From: Bidens hawaiensis
Taxonomy: Eukaryota > Streptophyta > Magnoliopsida > Asterales > Asteraceae
Direction of reading: 5' to 3'
Assembly (NCBI GenBank): GCA_021521415.1
Contig: JAIQDT010000671.1
Span: forward strand, 248,001 to 312,000
DNA: 64,000 nt
Below, one piece after another: positions 10,700 through 21,607 of this stretch. The notes under the pieces were generated by a model. The model had not been told where the DNA came from, ran no database searches, and saw only the letters and a list, made by a program, of their open reading frames with translations. A program made the position numbers and the translations under genes. Numbering within the stretch: the first letter of the stretch is position 1; each line of letters opens with the position of its first letter.

Positions 10700-12281
10700 A
10701 CACTAGTCACTCCCCAAACCACGGCCTAGGTGTATGACACATATGCTAGTTACACAATTGTATTAAATCAGAGTTACGTTTTAATAGCCGACGACTTATA
10801 AAATTGTGGATTGAAAATGTAATATTTACATATACAAAAAGACGGGATTAAAAAGTTTCCCGTTTGATGTTTTAAAATGTACTTGTTTATCTTTACAAAA
10901 CCACCGTTATATAAATTTTAAACAAAAATCAGAGCCATCGGATATCTTGCACCTCGTCACTCCCAGAGCTAACTCTGGTCACCTTCAAAATGTAAGAAAA
11001 TACGTCAGCAACGAATGCTGGTGAATATGCTGACGCTAAAAATATTTTCTTTACTTAATCACCCCTCGGGACTACGTAGGTCCCGGCCCAACGTGTCTTG
11101 GGAATAATCAGGTTAAAACATACAAATTATAAACTCAAGTCTCTATACTCGGTTCCCCCAGCGAAACACCGCAGCATTCGACTAGTTGAGTGCCTATACG
11201 TATACACAAGGTCATACTCCCCGCAGGCGAGCGTAATTGTGACCAGGTGTGGTGTGCCCACCACATATGAAAGGATCCAGTCAAACGTATACTATAGCCT
11301 GAGGCCAGTATTTATACCCTTGTTTATAAATGTTTTAGAGACACTTAGTCTCATGTAAAGTTTTTCATATAACACGTTGACTCGTTTGAAAACAAGTTTG
11401 TAAAAGTGGGGCGTATTCACTTTTTGATTTGGATCGGCTTCAATCACCTTCCGAGGGTCTTTCCCTTGTTATCTCGCACCTATAGTATGAGTATAAACAT
11501 TTGTTAGTCGGATATACAATCCGGCTTAAGACCTTTAGTCTTATTTTATAAACTTTACCTCGATGAACCTTTAGTTCAAAATCTCTTTGACTTTAAAACC
11601 TTTAGTTAAAAAGTAATTTATAAACCTTTATTTTATTTATAAAAACCCGACGTTTCTTCTTCTCTATGAAACGTATTCTTTTCTTTATTATTTAAGAATA
11701 GTTATTATTACTTAAATAATATTTTCATAACAAAGAATATATACTTGCACACATATATATTTATCAATATTCATAATAGTATCTTTTGTTATTTTCTTTG
11801 TTATGTTTACTTTTCTTTTATCGAGGTATCGAGTATAACCTCGACTTAAGGTTTAAGCCTTTTTATAATATTTTATTATTATTTTCATTGGCATTATGCC
11901 TACGCCTACCTTTGTTGGCTTATGGTAACCCTAATGATTTGAGCAGCACTCCAACGCCACTTCAATTTCCTTTCCTTCTCGTTCAACCCTTCTTCTTGTC
12001 TTCTTTTTCTCGGTACGCCAACCGACGAACGCCAAAACTTCACCACTTGTTGACACGCTTTACGGGATTCACCATCTTGATATCGAGGTATAACAAACAC
12101 CTTCTTGGTCGATACGTCGGTGGAGAGTGGCACGAATTTCGAGGAAATGTTGGCACGGAAAACGATAAATCAGGACAAGCTTATCGAGATGGGTCGAGTT
12201 ATGATTGTGAGTTTCTAGTGAGAGGTTAGAGAGAGATAGGAATACAAATTTTGGGATGAGTTTTATGAGATCCTGGACTTA

Positions 12282-12291
12282 CTATTTATAG
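12282..12291 (-). promoter_or_regulatory. TATA box of the E1 5' LTR
   Basis: CTATTTATAG on plus, CTATAAATAG on the element strand, conserved in both LTRs and lying just downstream of the G-box array. This is the copy that would drive the element's transcript. Confidence 0.7.
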
Positions 12292-12385
12292 GTAAAACTT
12301 GGAAGCCCTTCGCGATACGCGATGGCCTCCTAGGCACCCTTCGCGTATCGCGAAGTAGCCCAAGACAGTCACCATATAGGTCTGC

Positions 12386-12500
12386 CACGTGGCACCATGT
12401 GGCAGACGGTGTGCCACATGTTGACACCTGGCGGACGATGTGCCACGTGTGGCCACGTGTTGGGACACGTGGCTGACGGTGTGCCACGTGTGGACACGTG
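12386..12500 (-). promoter_or_regulatory. G-box array of the E1 5' LTR
   Basis: Six CACGTG sites remain in about 115 bases, with several degenerate CATGTG/CACATG copies. The array is shorter and more eroded than the one in the 3' LTR. Confidence 0.7.
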
Positions 12501-12780
12501 GCAGAACTTGTGCCAGAGGTGTCAGGCCACGTCAACGCGATACGTGATAACGTTGGTTCAACAGCGATCGCGTATCATTGTTGACTCTTCCAGAAGCTTT
12601 TGACCAAGCCCTTCGCGCTACACGATGGACTTGTCCTTTCGTCCCGTCGCGAATAGCGATAGGACAAGAAAACAGAATTTTTTATTTTAAACCCTAAGGT
12701 TTTGAATTTTACCATTTTTGATCCTTAGACTTTGAAAAATTAACAATTTGAACTCGAAATTTTCTCGATGTTACATTTCA

Positions 12781-13562
12781 ATCCAATTAATCAATTGTTC
12801 AGAAAATCAATTGGTTTTGGTTTCGTTTCGGGTTCTGTTTTTTCATGTTGGTTTTGTCGACTGATACAAGTTGAATGCATATAGACTCGCCAAAACATAA
12901 GATGAACTTAAAAGCCAATCAAAACCCTTATCATACCAACAAAATGTAAATGTATAAATAAAAAACAATATACCTAAACCTTTTATCATCAATATACCTA
13001 AAAACGGGCTTGATTCTTCACTTTGCGGAATAATTTATCATCAAATCATTCGTCTATGAAGTTCATGCATCACAGGAAGTGTATCAACATGCACATACCA
13101 CAGTTTCCTAACATCTGCAACATATTAAATCCAAATCCCAAATCTTGAACATCATAGAACATAAAAAATAAATAAATAAAACTAAAGAACTTAGAACACA
13201 AACCATAAATCAGATATTTAGCCATCAAATCCTCTATACATTTTACTCCCTTTTTCACTAAAATCTTTGCAAGAGCAGACTGTAACGGCTTTCCCAGAGG
13301 ATGAGATACTTTTCTGCATCCCCTGTTAGAGATACATCCTACCAAGTGTTGAAATCACAACAATCAATGTACATAAAATTTATTCGGCTATGTCATCATC
13401 CTCAACGGCCTTATATCCTTCATGTGGGTCATAGACCCAACTCCACGTCATCTTGAGTTACCTACACACATAAGACACACAAATACCAAGCGTAAAATCA
13501 ACGAATAAACAATTAAAAATAAAAATTAAAAACTAAGCTAAACTAGCACTTTGCGCGTTGAT
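12781..13562. other. Interval between E1 and a Tat-like LTR; possible exon scrap
   Basis: If the LTR at 13584 is a 5' LTR, this is the start of its internal region, but no gag is seen. On the minus strand, 13452-13384 reads WSWVYDPHEGYKAVEDDDIAE then a stop, preceded by a TGTAG-type acceptor-like sequence, and looks like the last exon of some gene. A frame at 13345-13070 (KPLQSALAKILVKKG) is also open. I do not recognise either. Confidence 0.3.
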
Positions 13563-13580
13563 TCCCCGGCAACGGCGCCA
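13563..13580 (-). other. Primer binding site matching tRNA-Asp
   Basis: The minus strand reads TGGCGCCGTTGCCGGGGA, the classic primer site of many Tat/Athila gypsy elements, complementary to the 3' end of tRNA-Asp. It lies three bases from the LTR at 13584. Confidence 0.75.
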
Positions 13581-13583
13581 TTT

Positions 13584-14791
13584 TGATGTAGATGTCGTGC
13601 TCTAATCAAAAACAAGTATTTATGAAGCTTAAATACCTATAAATAGTACGGGTAAGTAAAGTCGTCTCCACAGGGAATCAGTGGAAAGTGCAAGTAAAGT
13701 TCATTACTATTAATTAATTAACTAAAGCGAACAGTCGATGTCAAGCAGTTTGTAAAGATGGTTATAAGAACACACGATTACTTTTAAAGCTGTAAACAAT
13801 TATTAGAGAAATATTCACTTCAGGTTCAGGTAAAGTGATAACCGACTAACCACAGATTCTTTAATATTAATTGCGCAGTAATTACTAAACCTAACAGTTG
13901 GGTTGTGAGGACAAACGATACCCTAACCGAATTGTTGACACAACTGAACTCCGGTTTACCCAATTACCAGTTTAAAATATGAAATCAGTTATAAGCAATG
14001 ACTAACGAATTATTGGTTCAATGACATAAGAGCTAACCCTACGTGTGATGAACACAACCAGATAAGTGATGCAAAGTATGACAATCAAAATCATAAACTG
14101 TTTAAACAATCAATTCGTAATGTAAAACAAGATTAAAAATAATCAATCAAGTTTATAATCATTCAAAACATAGAATTTGATCAAAGTTAGTACACAAAAC
14201 CCTAGCCTAAAGTGAATACAATGGTTTAGCCTGACATCGGCATCACGAAGGATTCGCTTATCTGATGAGAGGATGAAATCATGCGATGAACGAACGAACC
14301 GGAGGCTTCGGGATGGTGGAAAATCGTCCTAGGGCTTGTACTTGGTTGAAGGAATGAAGGATATCTCGAATGGGGGCTGAAAAACTGATTATTTTTTCCC
14401 GTCAAAGTTAGGGTTATTTTTCCCGTCAGGAGGATCTTAGCGCATCGCTAACATCCCAGGGGTGTGATTTTCGAGCCGCGCTAAAAACTCAAAATTCTGA
14501 TGATCTTAGAGATACATTGACATCACCATCAGGACCTTTTAGTACCGCGCTAAAGGCGTCTGACAGAATTTTCTTTATTTTCTTCATTTATTTTTGCATA
14601 GGAAACCGTGCCAATCATCATGAGTCTTCTATATCTTCGTTCCAAGCCCGTAATTCATCCTGATAAGCGTCCTTAACGTCAAGTATCCTGAAACACGTAA
14701 ACACGCTTGAAGTACCAAAGTTCACATAATATTTAAACTAAAAGTAAACAAAAACTATAATAATATACACGACTTTTGCCCGACCATCACA
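13584..14791 (-). repeat. 5' LTR of a Tat/Athila-like element (rest not found)
   Basis: The LTR starts TGATGTAGA and, by my reading, ends CGACCATCACA, giving a TG...CA unit of 1208 bases on the minus strand beginning TGTGATGGTCGGGC. It carries the GTAAGTAAAGTCG...CCACAGGGA signature common in Tat-type LTRs (about 13650-13680). The right boundary is inferred from the TG/CA rule alone; no second LTR or target duplication was found in the window. Confidence 0.55.
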
Positions 14792-15606
14792 TCCAATAAC
14801 AAAACTAATATCAATACAATAATCAACTACAAAACTTGAAAAACTATAACAAAAGATTATGGTACCTGCCGAAAGAGGATGTCATTAATAATTATGTACA
14901 TCAACTCCTCTTGCCTTTACCACAAAAATAAATTAATAATTTAATTTTTATCAAATGTTTTAAATCACATGTTATAATGGTTATATATGTTTCAGAAGTT
15001 TTACCTTCCATTTGTTGTTTTAAAACATTAGCAATCTCTATTACATCTGCAATCTAGCATAATTAATAAATAAATGGATAAATAATGTATAAATAAATGA
15101 AAATTACCAAAAGCACTAACCTCATTTTTGAAGTTCTGAAGCAGTGTAGATTATCAACTCTCTTGGTACTTGAAACCCTAGAAATAAACTTTTCAAGACT
15201 TCCAACAAACGGATGAGATCTAGCAATTTAGGTCTAAAAATCATCATTCATAGACAACAAAAGATTACCATAGAGGGATGACTTGCAATGTTCCTACTTA
15301 ACTCTCAGCCTCATCAGGTTTTGATTTTCCTGGATACTATTAATTATATCGCCATGTAAACGCCGATGTCTTGCCTTGCCGGTATTTTACCAGTTGTCAT
15401 CAACCTCCCGACACAGAATTAGCCTATCAACTTCTTATCTAGATCTACTTTGACTTTTATCTAGAAAGAGAGTGCATTTGAATTTTCCCTCAGATGTGAG
15501 ATACAGAAAGAGATAACGATGTTTGGTTTGAATTTTGAATTGGATTAGAGAAAACTCTTATTTTTAAGAGTTTTGGTTAAATGACTATTTTGCCTTCCCT
15601 AAATGT
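14792..15606. other. Non-coding interval, nothing recognised
   Basis: AT-rich sequence with short open frames only. A stretch around 15120-15540 is richer in G+C and could be an untranslated or intronic part of a gene, but no splice pattern or domain supports that. Confidence 0.4.
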
Positions 15607-16190
15607 ATTTTAATATAGTATATATATATATATATATATATATCAATGAGCCTCATTCGCTATCAATACATTAAGTTTATTCGTTAACATTCCCTAACGA
15701 ATGAAATGATAATAAAGTTTATAATAATATTATTAATGATAAGATAGTAATGATAATAATAATGCTAAAAGATATGTTGGATATATATATATATAGGATA
15801 ATGATGTTAATAATAATAACAATAATTACTTTTAATAATACTAATATAGTATAATAATTATAACAATAATTACTATTAATAATACTAATATTAATAGTTG
15901 TAGAATATAAATCTTGGTATTAATTATAATGTTGTTGATAGAAATGATAGTAATAATAAATAATATTGATAGTAATAACGATACCATATTTGATGTTGGC
16001 TCGATTTCTAGACGAGTTCACAAATTAAATATAACAATATTATTGCTAATAATTATGAATAAAAATATGATTTTACTAAATAATAATAATATGATCTTTA
16101 TTAATAATAATGACGACTTTAATATTTATAATAATAATGATAAAAACAATAATATTATTAATGGATACATATAATAGTAAGTTTAACATA
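15607..16190. repeat. AT-rich low-complexity block with (TA)n and AAT repeats
   Basis: It contains a (TA)n tract at 15619-15643, a second short one near 15783-15795, and several hundred bases made almost wholly of ATA, AAT and TAATAA words. The 86-codon frame on the plus strand here is an artefact of this composition (Asn/Ile/Met only). Confidence 0.8.
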
Positions 16191-16254
16191 CTATTAATAA
16201 TTTTTGTGTAATAATATTAGTACCAATAGTTATCGAGATTTGTTATGTATAAAA

Positions 16255-16335
16255 ATAATATTAACACGGTTCTAGTATGAGACTCGAACCCGTGACCTCT
16301 AGTTCAACAACTAACGTACAAATCAAACGAACCAT
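16255..16335 (-). repeat. Possible tRNA-derived (SINE-like) head
   Basis: On the minus strand GAGGTCACGGGTTCGAGTCTC contains the GTTCGAGTC of a pol III B box and a T-arm-like stem. A partner A box upstream is not clear and no cloverleaf can be drawn, so this is not a tRNA gene. No poly(A) or target duplication was seen. Confidence 0.25.
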
Positions 16336-16554
16336 GTAAACCAATGTTAATTAAACCCATACGAAAAATTCATATATTCATTTCCCGGGTGTTCATCCAT
16401 TCCCAACCCAGACCAACTCCATACCCAAACCAACTCGTTTCAAGAATATAACCCGTAAACCAAAAATTATTATTAACAATTTGGATCTGAAAAAGAATAA
16501 TAAGCGAAAACCGATACGCCAAAAATAATTTACCTATTAACTGTCCATATGGTC

Positions 16555-17095
16555 ATGGCTCTACACCGAGAAGAAACTGAGCCGAGACCGCCGGAGATCG
16601 TTGACAGCAAACGGAAGAAAGGAGAAAGAGAGAGCCGTAGAGAGATAGAGTCTGTGAGAGAGAGAGGCCCGGAGAGAGAGTGTGTCGAGGAGAGCGAGTG
16701 AGCCGGAGAGGGTGAGAAAGAGAAACCACGGCGGCCGGCTTTCCGGTCGCCGAAAAAACGACCCGAAGTGAAAGGGGGGCTAGCGGGCTTCGTTGCTGCT
16801 GCCGGAAAGCTCTATATCGGAGAAAACGAACGGCCAATGGGGAAAAGGGAGTGGTGGTGGTGCGTCGGATTCTTGCCGGAAATTCCCTGGTCACCGGAAA
16901 AACGTGCAGGTGGAAAAGGGAGGTCGGCGACGGGTTGGGGTCGGTGTTCCAAGGAGGAAACGTGAGGTGGTGGTGTCGGGTTGAGAGAGGTGAGGTGAGG
17001 GATGGCCGGAATCGCGTCGTCGGTGTCGCCGGAGTCGTCCGGTCACCGGAAAACGACGCCGGAAATGCCAAGAGAGAAAGAGGCTGTGGGTTTAA
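16555..17095. other. GC-rich, GA-rich segment with a 172-codon open frame
   Basis: The plus strand is rich in GAGAGA and CCGGAAA words, in sharp contrast to the AT-rich flanks. The minus strand holds a 172-codon frame (17071-16553) rich in Arg, Pro, Ser and Thr. I see no domain, signal peptide or splice context, and frames on the other strand are open as well. Similar segments occur in plant gypsy LTRs and leaders; I regard the frame as a composition effect inside an LTR remnant. Confidence 0.4.
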
Positions 17096-17601
17096 GATGG
17101 TTAGGTTTAGGTTTTTGTTTGATTATATATGTATTCATAATTTCAAAAATGGCCCTCCAAGTTTTAGACAACGTTTAAAATGAGTTTAAAGATTCTAAAA
17201 TCTTATAACAACTTTACGAAAATTAGTTTGTTCCCCTTATGTTCTTCTTAACGACACTATATTATGACAAACACCGACTTATTTAAGATCAAGGTCTATA
17301 ATAATTAAATATAGTTCTTAACAAAATTAAGTCGAGTTTACGTAATAAAAGTTTACAAATCGATACTCGAATTTGACGAATGTCACACTAGACCTCATAG
17401 TCCAACATAAATGCATTAGAAGTCTTAGGACAAAAATTGGGAATAATGATCATGTCACCACTGGCCAGAATAAAATCCGGCCCAAACACAAAATCTAGAA
17501 TACGACAATTTCGGAAATTCGCTGAATGAGTTGTTTGGTCACGAAGAAACTGGCTAGGCACATTTCCTTTGAGCGAGATAAGAAACTGATCACTACCTAA
17601 A
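17096..17601. other. Non-coding, possible LTR remnant
   Basis: AT-rich sequence that includes GACGAATGTCACAC at about 17375-17388, which resembles a gypsy LTR edge, but no second copy is visible. The minus frame at 17388-17663 has no recognised domain. Confidence 0.3.
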
Positions 17602-19032
17602 ATGTTTGATGACTTTGAAATCAAACTACCTCTTTCTTTGGACCACGAGCAACCCGCTTCCAATCAAAAGTCCCCGATGGTACATCCCTTAGCACATTAT
17701 ATTTCTTACGCTAATTTTACTAATTCACATAAAGCATTTTTAATGACCATTACTTCGAGTAATGAGCCAAAACATTTTCACCAAGCTGCTCGAGACCCAA
17801 ATTGGATAGAGGCCAAGAAAGAGATTCAAGTTCTTGAAACCAATAAAAGTTGGCAATAAAATACAAGCCGAATGGACATCAAAAGATACAAGGCACAACT
17901 TGTGGCAAAGAGTTTTACTCAAATGGAAGGTGTTGATTTTCATAAAACCTTTGCACTCATTGCAAAATTGGTAACGTTGTGCGCCCTTCTACCGGTAGTT
18001 GTCAAATGAGGTTGGCATATACAACAACTTGACGTGAGCAATTCTTTCTTCTTGGCGATTTAGATGAAGAAGTCTATATGAAAATACCTCAAGGTTTTGG
18101 GCAAACGAGGAGATAATCGGGTCATCAAATTAAAGAAATCTCTCTACGGTCAAAAGCTAGCGTCGAGAAACTGGTTTCAAAAATTATGGGGCTCTTTAAT
18201 TGTCTTTCAAAATAAGGATGCTTATGTTTTTGTGCTAATTTATTTCGAGGAAGCAACTGATACGAAATTCAAAGCCTCCTCAACGGCATATTTAGCATTA
18301 ATGATCTTGGTTCCTTGAATATTTTCTTGGTATTAAGTGAAGAAAAGTACACACTAGATATACTAGAAGAAACAGGAATGATGGGTTGCAGACTTATGGC
18401 GTGAACGTCTTGAAACTTGGCAAGTGCGAGGAAGAACCGCATCTTAACCCTCATCAATACCGGAGACTTGTTGGTAAGCTTATGTATTTACAAGCCACTC
18501 GACCCAACATAACTTATGGCGTGAACGTCTTGAGACAATTCATTCGTGATTTAATAAAAAACCATCTTGAAGCAACGAACAGAGTCCTCCTCTATGTTAA
18601 GGTCACCTCGAAATAAGGTATTCTTATTCCCAAAGATGGAGGAACTGAGCTCCTTGCTTTTTGTGACTCTGATTGGCTTGGGTGCCCTTTCACGAGAAGA
18701 TCTAGAACTGGTTATCTTTTACTTCTTTTTTTGTTGGCGGGGGGGGGGGGGGGGGGTTCCTATTTCTTGGAAATTAAAGAAACAGTCTGTTGTATCATGA
18801 TCCTCGGCTGAAGCTGAATACCGAGCGAAGCGAATTTGGTTAGCGAAGTTCTTTGGATTAGATGGTTGCTGCACTTTCTTAGAATTCCTCCCACGGGTCT
18901 AAACAAATACGACCAATGCGGATTGATGCAAAGGCACAAATTGTTGATATCCTGACCAAGCCCTTGGGCACACTACAACTTCGAAATTTTCTCGACAACT
19001 TAGGCGTTCGTGATCTCCACGCTCCAACTTAA
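17602..19032 (+). pseudogene. Ty1/copia pol pseudogene (RT and RNase H)
   Basis: In shifting frames the plus strand gives the linker and RT start (HPLAHYISYANFTNSHKAFL, EPKHFHQAARDPNW), RYKAQLVAKSFTQMEGVDF, IHQLDVSNSF-like sequence, LKKSLYGQKLASRNW, HQYRRLVGKLMYLQATRPN, then RNase H (LAFCDSDWLGCPFTRRSRTGY, ISWKLKKQSVVS, SSAEAEYR). It closes with LGVRDLHAPT and TAA at 19030-19032. Most of RT including the YVDD box is deleted or shifted. Gag and integrase are missing and no LTRs were found. An 18-base G run sits inside the RNase H part. Confidence 0.88.
18739..18756 (+). repeat. Homopolymer of 18 G
   Basis: The run lies where related elements encode a short Gly-Gly(-Gly) stretch before PISWK, so it appears to be an expansion of GGN codons. 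It could also be a sequencing or assembly artefact. Confidence 0.9.
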
Positions 19033-20547
19033 GACAGAGTAAAGAAAGTGAATATTATTCCCATTATTCTTGCTTTATTAGTATTTCCTACCATAATTAT
19101 CTCCTTTATCATTGCAATGATTAATGGCTTCTGCTTGCATATAGAGGATTTTATTTTCTTTGTTTTTCTGTAACAAAAATCACGATAATTCCATCTTGTT
19201 TGACAATGAAAATTTATAGATCATTTGTTACTTCCTCTACGGCTCACACATCACCACCTCTTCTTTCTTTATGTTGACATTAATCACTGCGTCAAAAACC
19301 CACTTCCCATATGCTAACTACTACTTTATCTTCTCTTTCTTTCTACTATTAAACAATGATCTCTATTTCTTTTCAGAGCCGTGCAGTTTATAGGGACTGC
19401 TCCCCCATTTCTTAATCGTGTGCTCAGATATCAAATGTTGGTTTAGCCCCCAAGTTAACACACACTATGAGATTAAAAACAAACTTCCTAATTCTCCACT
19501 TCTCACGTTTCCACCAAACTAGCCATTTGACCCACTAGCTTCTCACGCTAAAGCGGCACCGGTTTCCCAGTAACTCTCTCCAGGAACCAAGGCATCACCC
19601 CCAATTGTTTTCAGGTCGTATTCCGGACCAATTTCCAACGACCCTTAATTAATTTTTCAAACTCTTTAAGGCGTGTATGTTTTTTGGGACTAGATAGTAA
19701 AGTGGGGCTGGTCATTGAAATATCATTTACTTAACAACCAATAACGTCCGCCAATCGGGTACACCCATTCACAAAGGACCACCTTGTCGACATTCATAGA
19801 CAACGCTGGTAACTCAGCCAGTCTACATTTATAGGAGAAACCCATCGTTCAAAGGCCCAATGGGGTAAAACCCCTTACTCGTGCTTTACATTTTGTCACG
19901 AAAGAGACCCGTACCGGTGACCTCTCATAGAGAAAGTCACATGTGTACCGTTTCAGCAATAGTTTGAGTAAATTACAATTATGTATGTATTATTATTCTA
20001 TTTCAGTAACAAAAAGTTTGTCTATTTTTGTGAAAAAGAATTTCATCCTTATCTTATTATAGGTTACGCATGTACTGGCGTCTCCTTACACGTTTTGCAC
20101 GTACCAGCACATGGCTAAAAATTTTTCAACTTATTATTCTCTTGGACGCATCCTAATCACATTTTTTTCTTGTGAGGCCAAAACAACAAAAGAGTTATTA
20201 TTATGACTCAAATGGCTGAAATGGTTACATTTGCGAGGCGTAGACTACTGCAAGGTTTTGGAGAAATGACAACTTATAGCCACAATAAGTATTATTATAA
20301 CACTCGCATATTAGAATTAGTGACATGAAGGTAGATGAGAACACAACCTTTTATCTACCATCAAATAATCACAATAACTTAGTGTCCGGCCAAATTCATC
20401 TATATATAAGAACGTGAACTCTTACTACTCTTTTACTAGTTTAAACTATTATCTAGTAGAATGCCACCTTCTCTCGTTAAAGTCATCTCATTTGTGTATA
20501 TGCATCTCCTTGTTTATGATTTAGTGAGGCAAGTGTATATACACACA
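19033..20547. other. Non-coding interval
   Basis: No supported gene or repeat boundary. The first part may be the 3' untranslated end of the copia remnant. A TATATATA at about 20400 precedes a 62-codon frame at 20461, but the frame runs into the Helitron end and has no domain. Confidence 0.4.
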
Positions 20548-21362
20548 CTAGTTTTTATCCCCCGTATTACGGGGTTGTTTTATATTATCTGTTTCAAATA
20601 TTTATTTATTTTTTTTACTTGGTTCGCTACGATATTCGACCTCACATAGTTGGATGTCGTCGAGGGGACATAATTGGCTATGATGACTTAATTGACAAAA
20701 TTTCAAACTTTGGACTGACGTTGCAAAAATATCAAACCACAAGGACAAAAATGACCATTAACTCAAAATAAAAGATAGAAAGACAAAAATACCCTTAAAT
20801 TAACGGCATAGTTGGATGTCGCTAGACGGGTGGAACATAATTGACTAATGTTTAAAACTATGATGACTAAATTGACAAAATTTCAAACTTTGGACTGAAG
20901 TGGCAAAAGTAACAAACCACAAAGACAAAAATGGCCATTAACTCTTGTATTAAAGTTAATAATATACTTATCGTTTGATGATAAATTGTTTCACAAATAA
21001 ATGAGATGTTATAACCCGGTTTAAAAGCTATATGGGTTTGATGAGACCTAATACCCATTTATTATTTTTACTATAAAATTGATTTATTAATTATAAATGA
21101 TATATATCTTTTTTTAAATAAATAAGATATTAATTTTTAGTATATCCCTACCTTACAGGATTTTTATATCAAATATTTAGTGAGATTAGTTTTTAATTTA
21201 ATGAGGTGTTATGACCCATTTAAGAAATATATGGGTTTGATAAGACACATACCCGTGAATTCGGGTCAAATGCATAAGAAACCTCCATTTAAAAATCAAG
21301 CAAATAGAGCGACCACATCGCAACACGTAGGATTTTTATGTTTTCGTTTATAATATTATAGA
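20548..21362 (-). mobile_element. Complete non-autonomous Helitron
   Basis: On the minus strand the element begins TCTATAATATTATAAACG at 21362 and ends CTAG at 20548. It is preceded by A (21363) and followed by T (20547), as expected for insertion into an AT dinucleotide. A GC-rich hairpin (CCCCGTA/TACGGGG, 20560-20574) lies eight bases before the CTAG. The 815 bases hold no coding frame but two imperfect internal duplications: about 20647-20760 with 20811-20938, and about 21001-21060 with 21205-21260. It would be mobilised in trans by a RepHel protein. Confidence 0.75.
20647..20945. repeat. Two imperfect direct repeats inside the Helitron
   Basis: A unit with TTGACAAAATTTCAAACTTTG, GGACTGA and ACAAAAATGRCCATTAACTC occurs twice, about 165 bases apart. 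Such duplications are common in the body of plant non-autonomous Helitrons. Confidence 0.7.
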
Positions 21363-21607
21363 TAAAAATAGCTCAATACAAACAATCTTGTCATTTGGAG
21401 ACTCCTTCTTGGATTCGGGGAACAATAACTTCATAACGTCAATCATGAAGGCTAATTTCCTCCCTATGTGTAGGTCACGAAACCGGATCCGACAACGAAC
21501 AAATTTTTTTCTTGATAAGCGTTCGAGACGGGTGAGGTAAATCAAAAGATCGAACAAAGATATAAATATAATAAGTATAGTGAATGAGTCCGTAATCGGT
21601 TAAAAGA
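21363..21607. other. Short interval between the Helitron and E0
   Basis: A minus frame (21557-21348) is open for 69 codons with no recognised domain. No LTR boundary for E0 is visible here, so the 5' end of E0 is lost or lies further left. Confidence 0.3.

Larger units (their letters stand above)
2516..12775 (-). mobile_element. E1: complete but decayed Ty3/gypsy chromovirus-type retrotransposon
   Basis: The element is 10.26 kb and minus-oriented. It is flanked by the 5-bp duplication TTTCA at 2511-2515 and 12776-12780. It has two LTRs of about 2.06-2.07 kb, a primer site against initiator tRNA-Met, an extra frame before gag, then gag, protease, RT, RNase H and integrase. The order PR-RT-RH-INT and the RT sequence place it in gypsy; the long LTRs and the [20 protein letters not shown] and [11 protein letters not shown] wording fit the Tekay/Del chromovirus lineage. 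Frameshifts and stops interrupt all frames, and the LTRs differ at many sites, so the insertion is not recent. Confidence 0.92.
10705..12775 (-). repeat. E1 5' LTR
   Basis: The right copy ends GATGTTACA at 12775, so the element starts TGTAACATC on its own strand, followed by the duplication TTTCA. Its length (2071) matches the left copy (2060). It keeps the TATA box at 12282-12291 and six intact CACGTG sites at 12386, 12444, 12454, 12466, 12485 and 12495. Palindromes of the form TTCGCGTATCGCGAA recur around 12305-12660, as in the left copy. Confidence 0.9.

Noticed and set aside
15914..16174. 86-codon frame of Asn, Ile and Met
   Set aside because: It is a product of AAT/ATA low-complexity DNA.
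16263..16300. tRNA gene
   Set aside because: Only a B-box-like stretch is present; no A box, anticodon stem or acceptor stem can be formed.
16553..17071. 172-codon GC-rich frame as a host gene
   Set aside because: Low-complexity Pro/Arg/Ser/Thr composition, open frames on the other strand and no splice or domain evidence.
20461..20649. 62-codon frame after a TATA-like run
   Set aside because: It runs through the Helitron terminus and has no domain; the ATG context is not supported by anything else.
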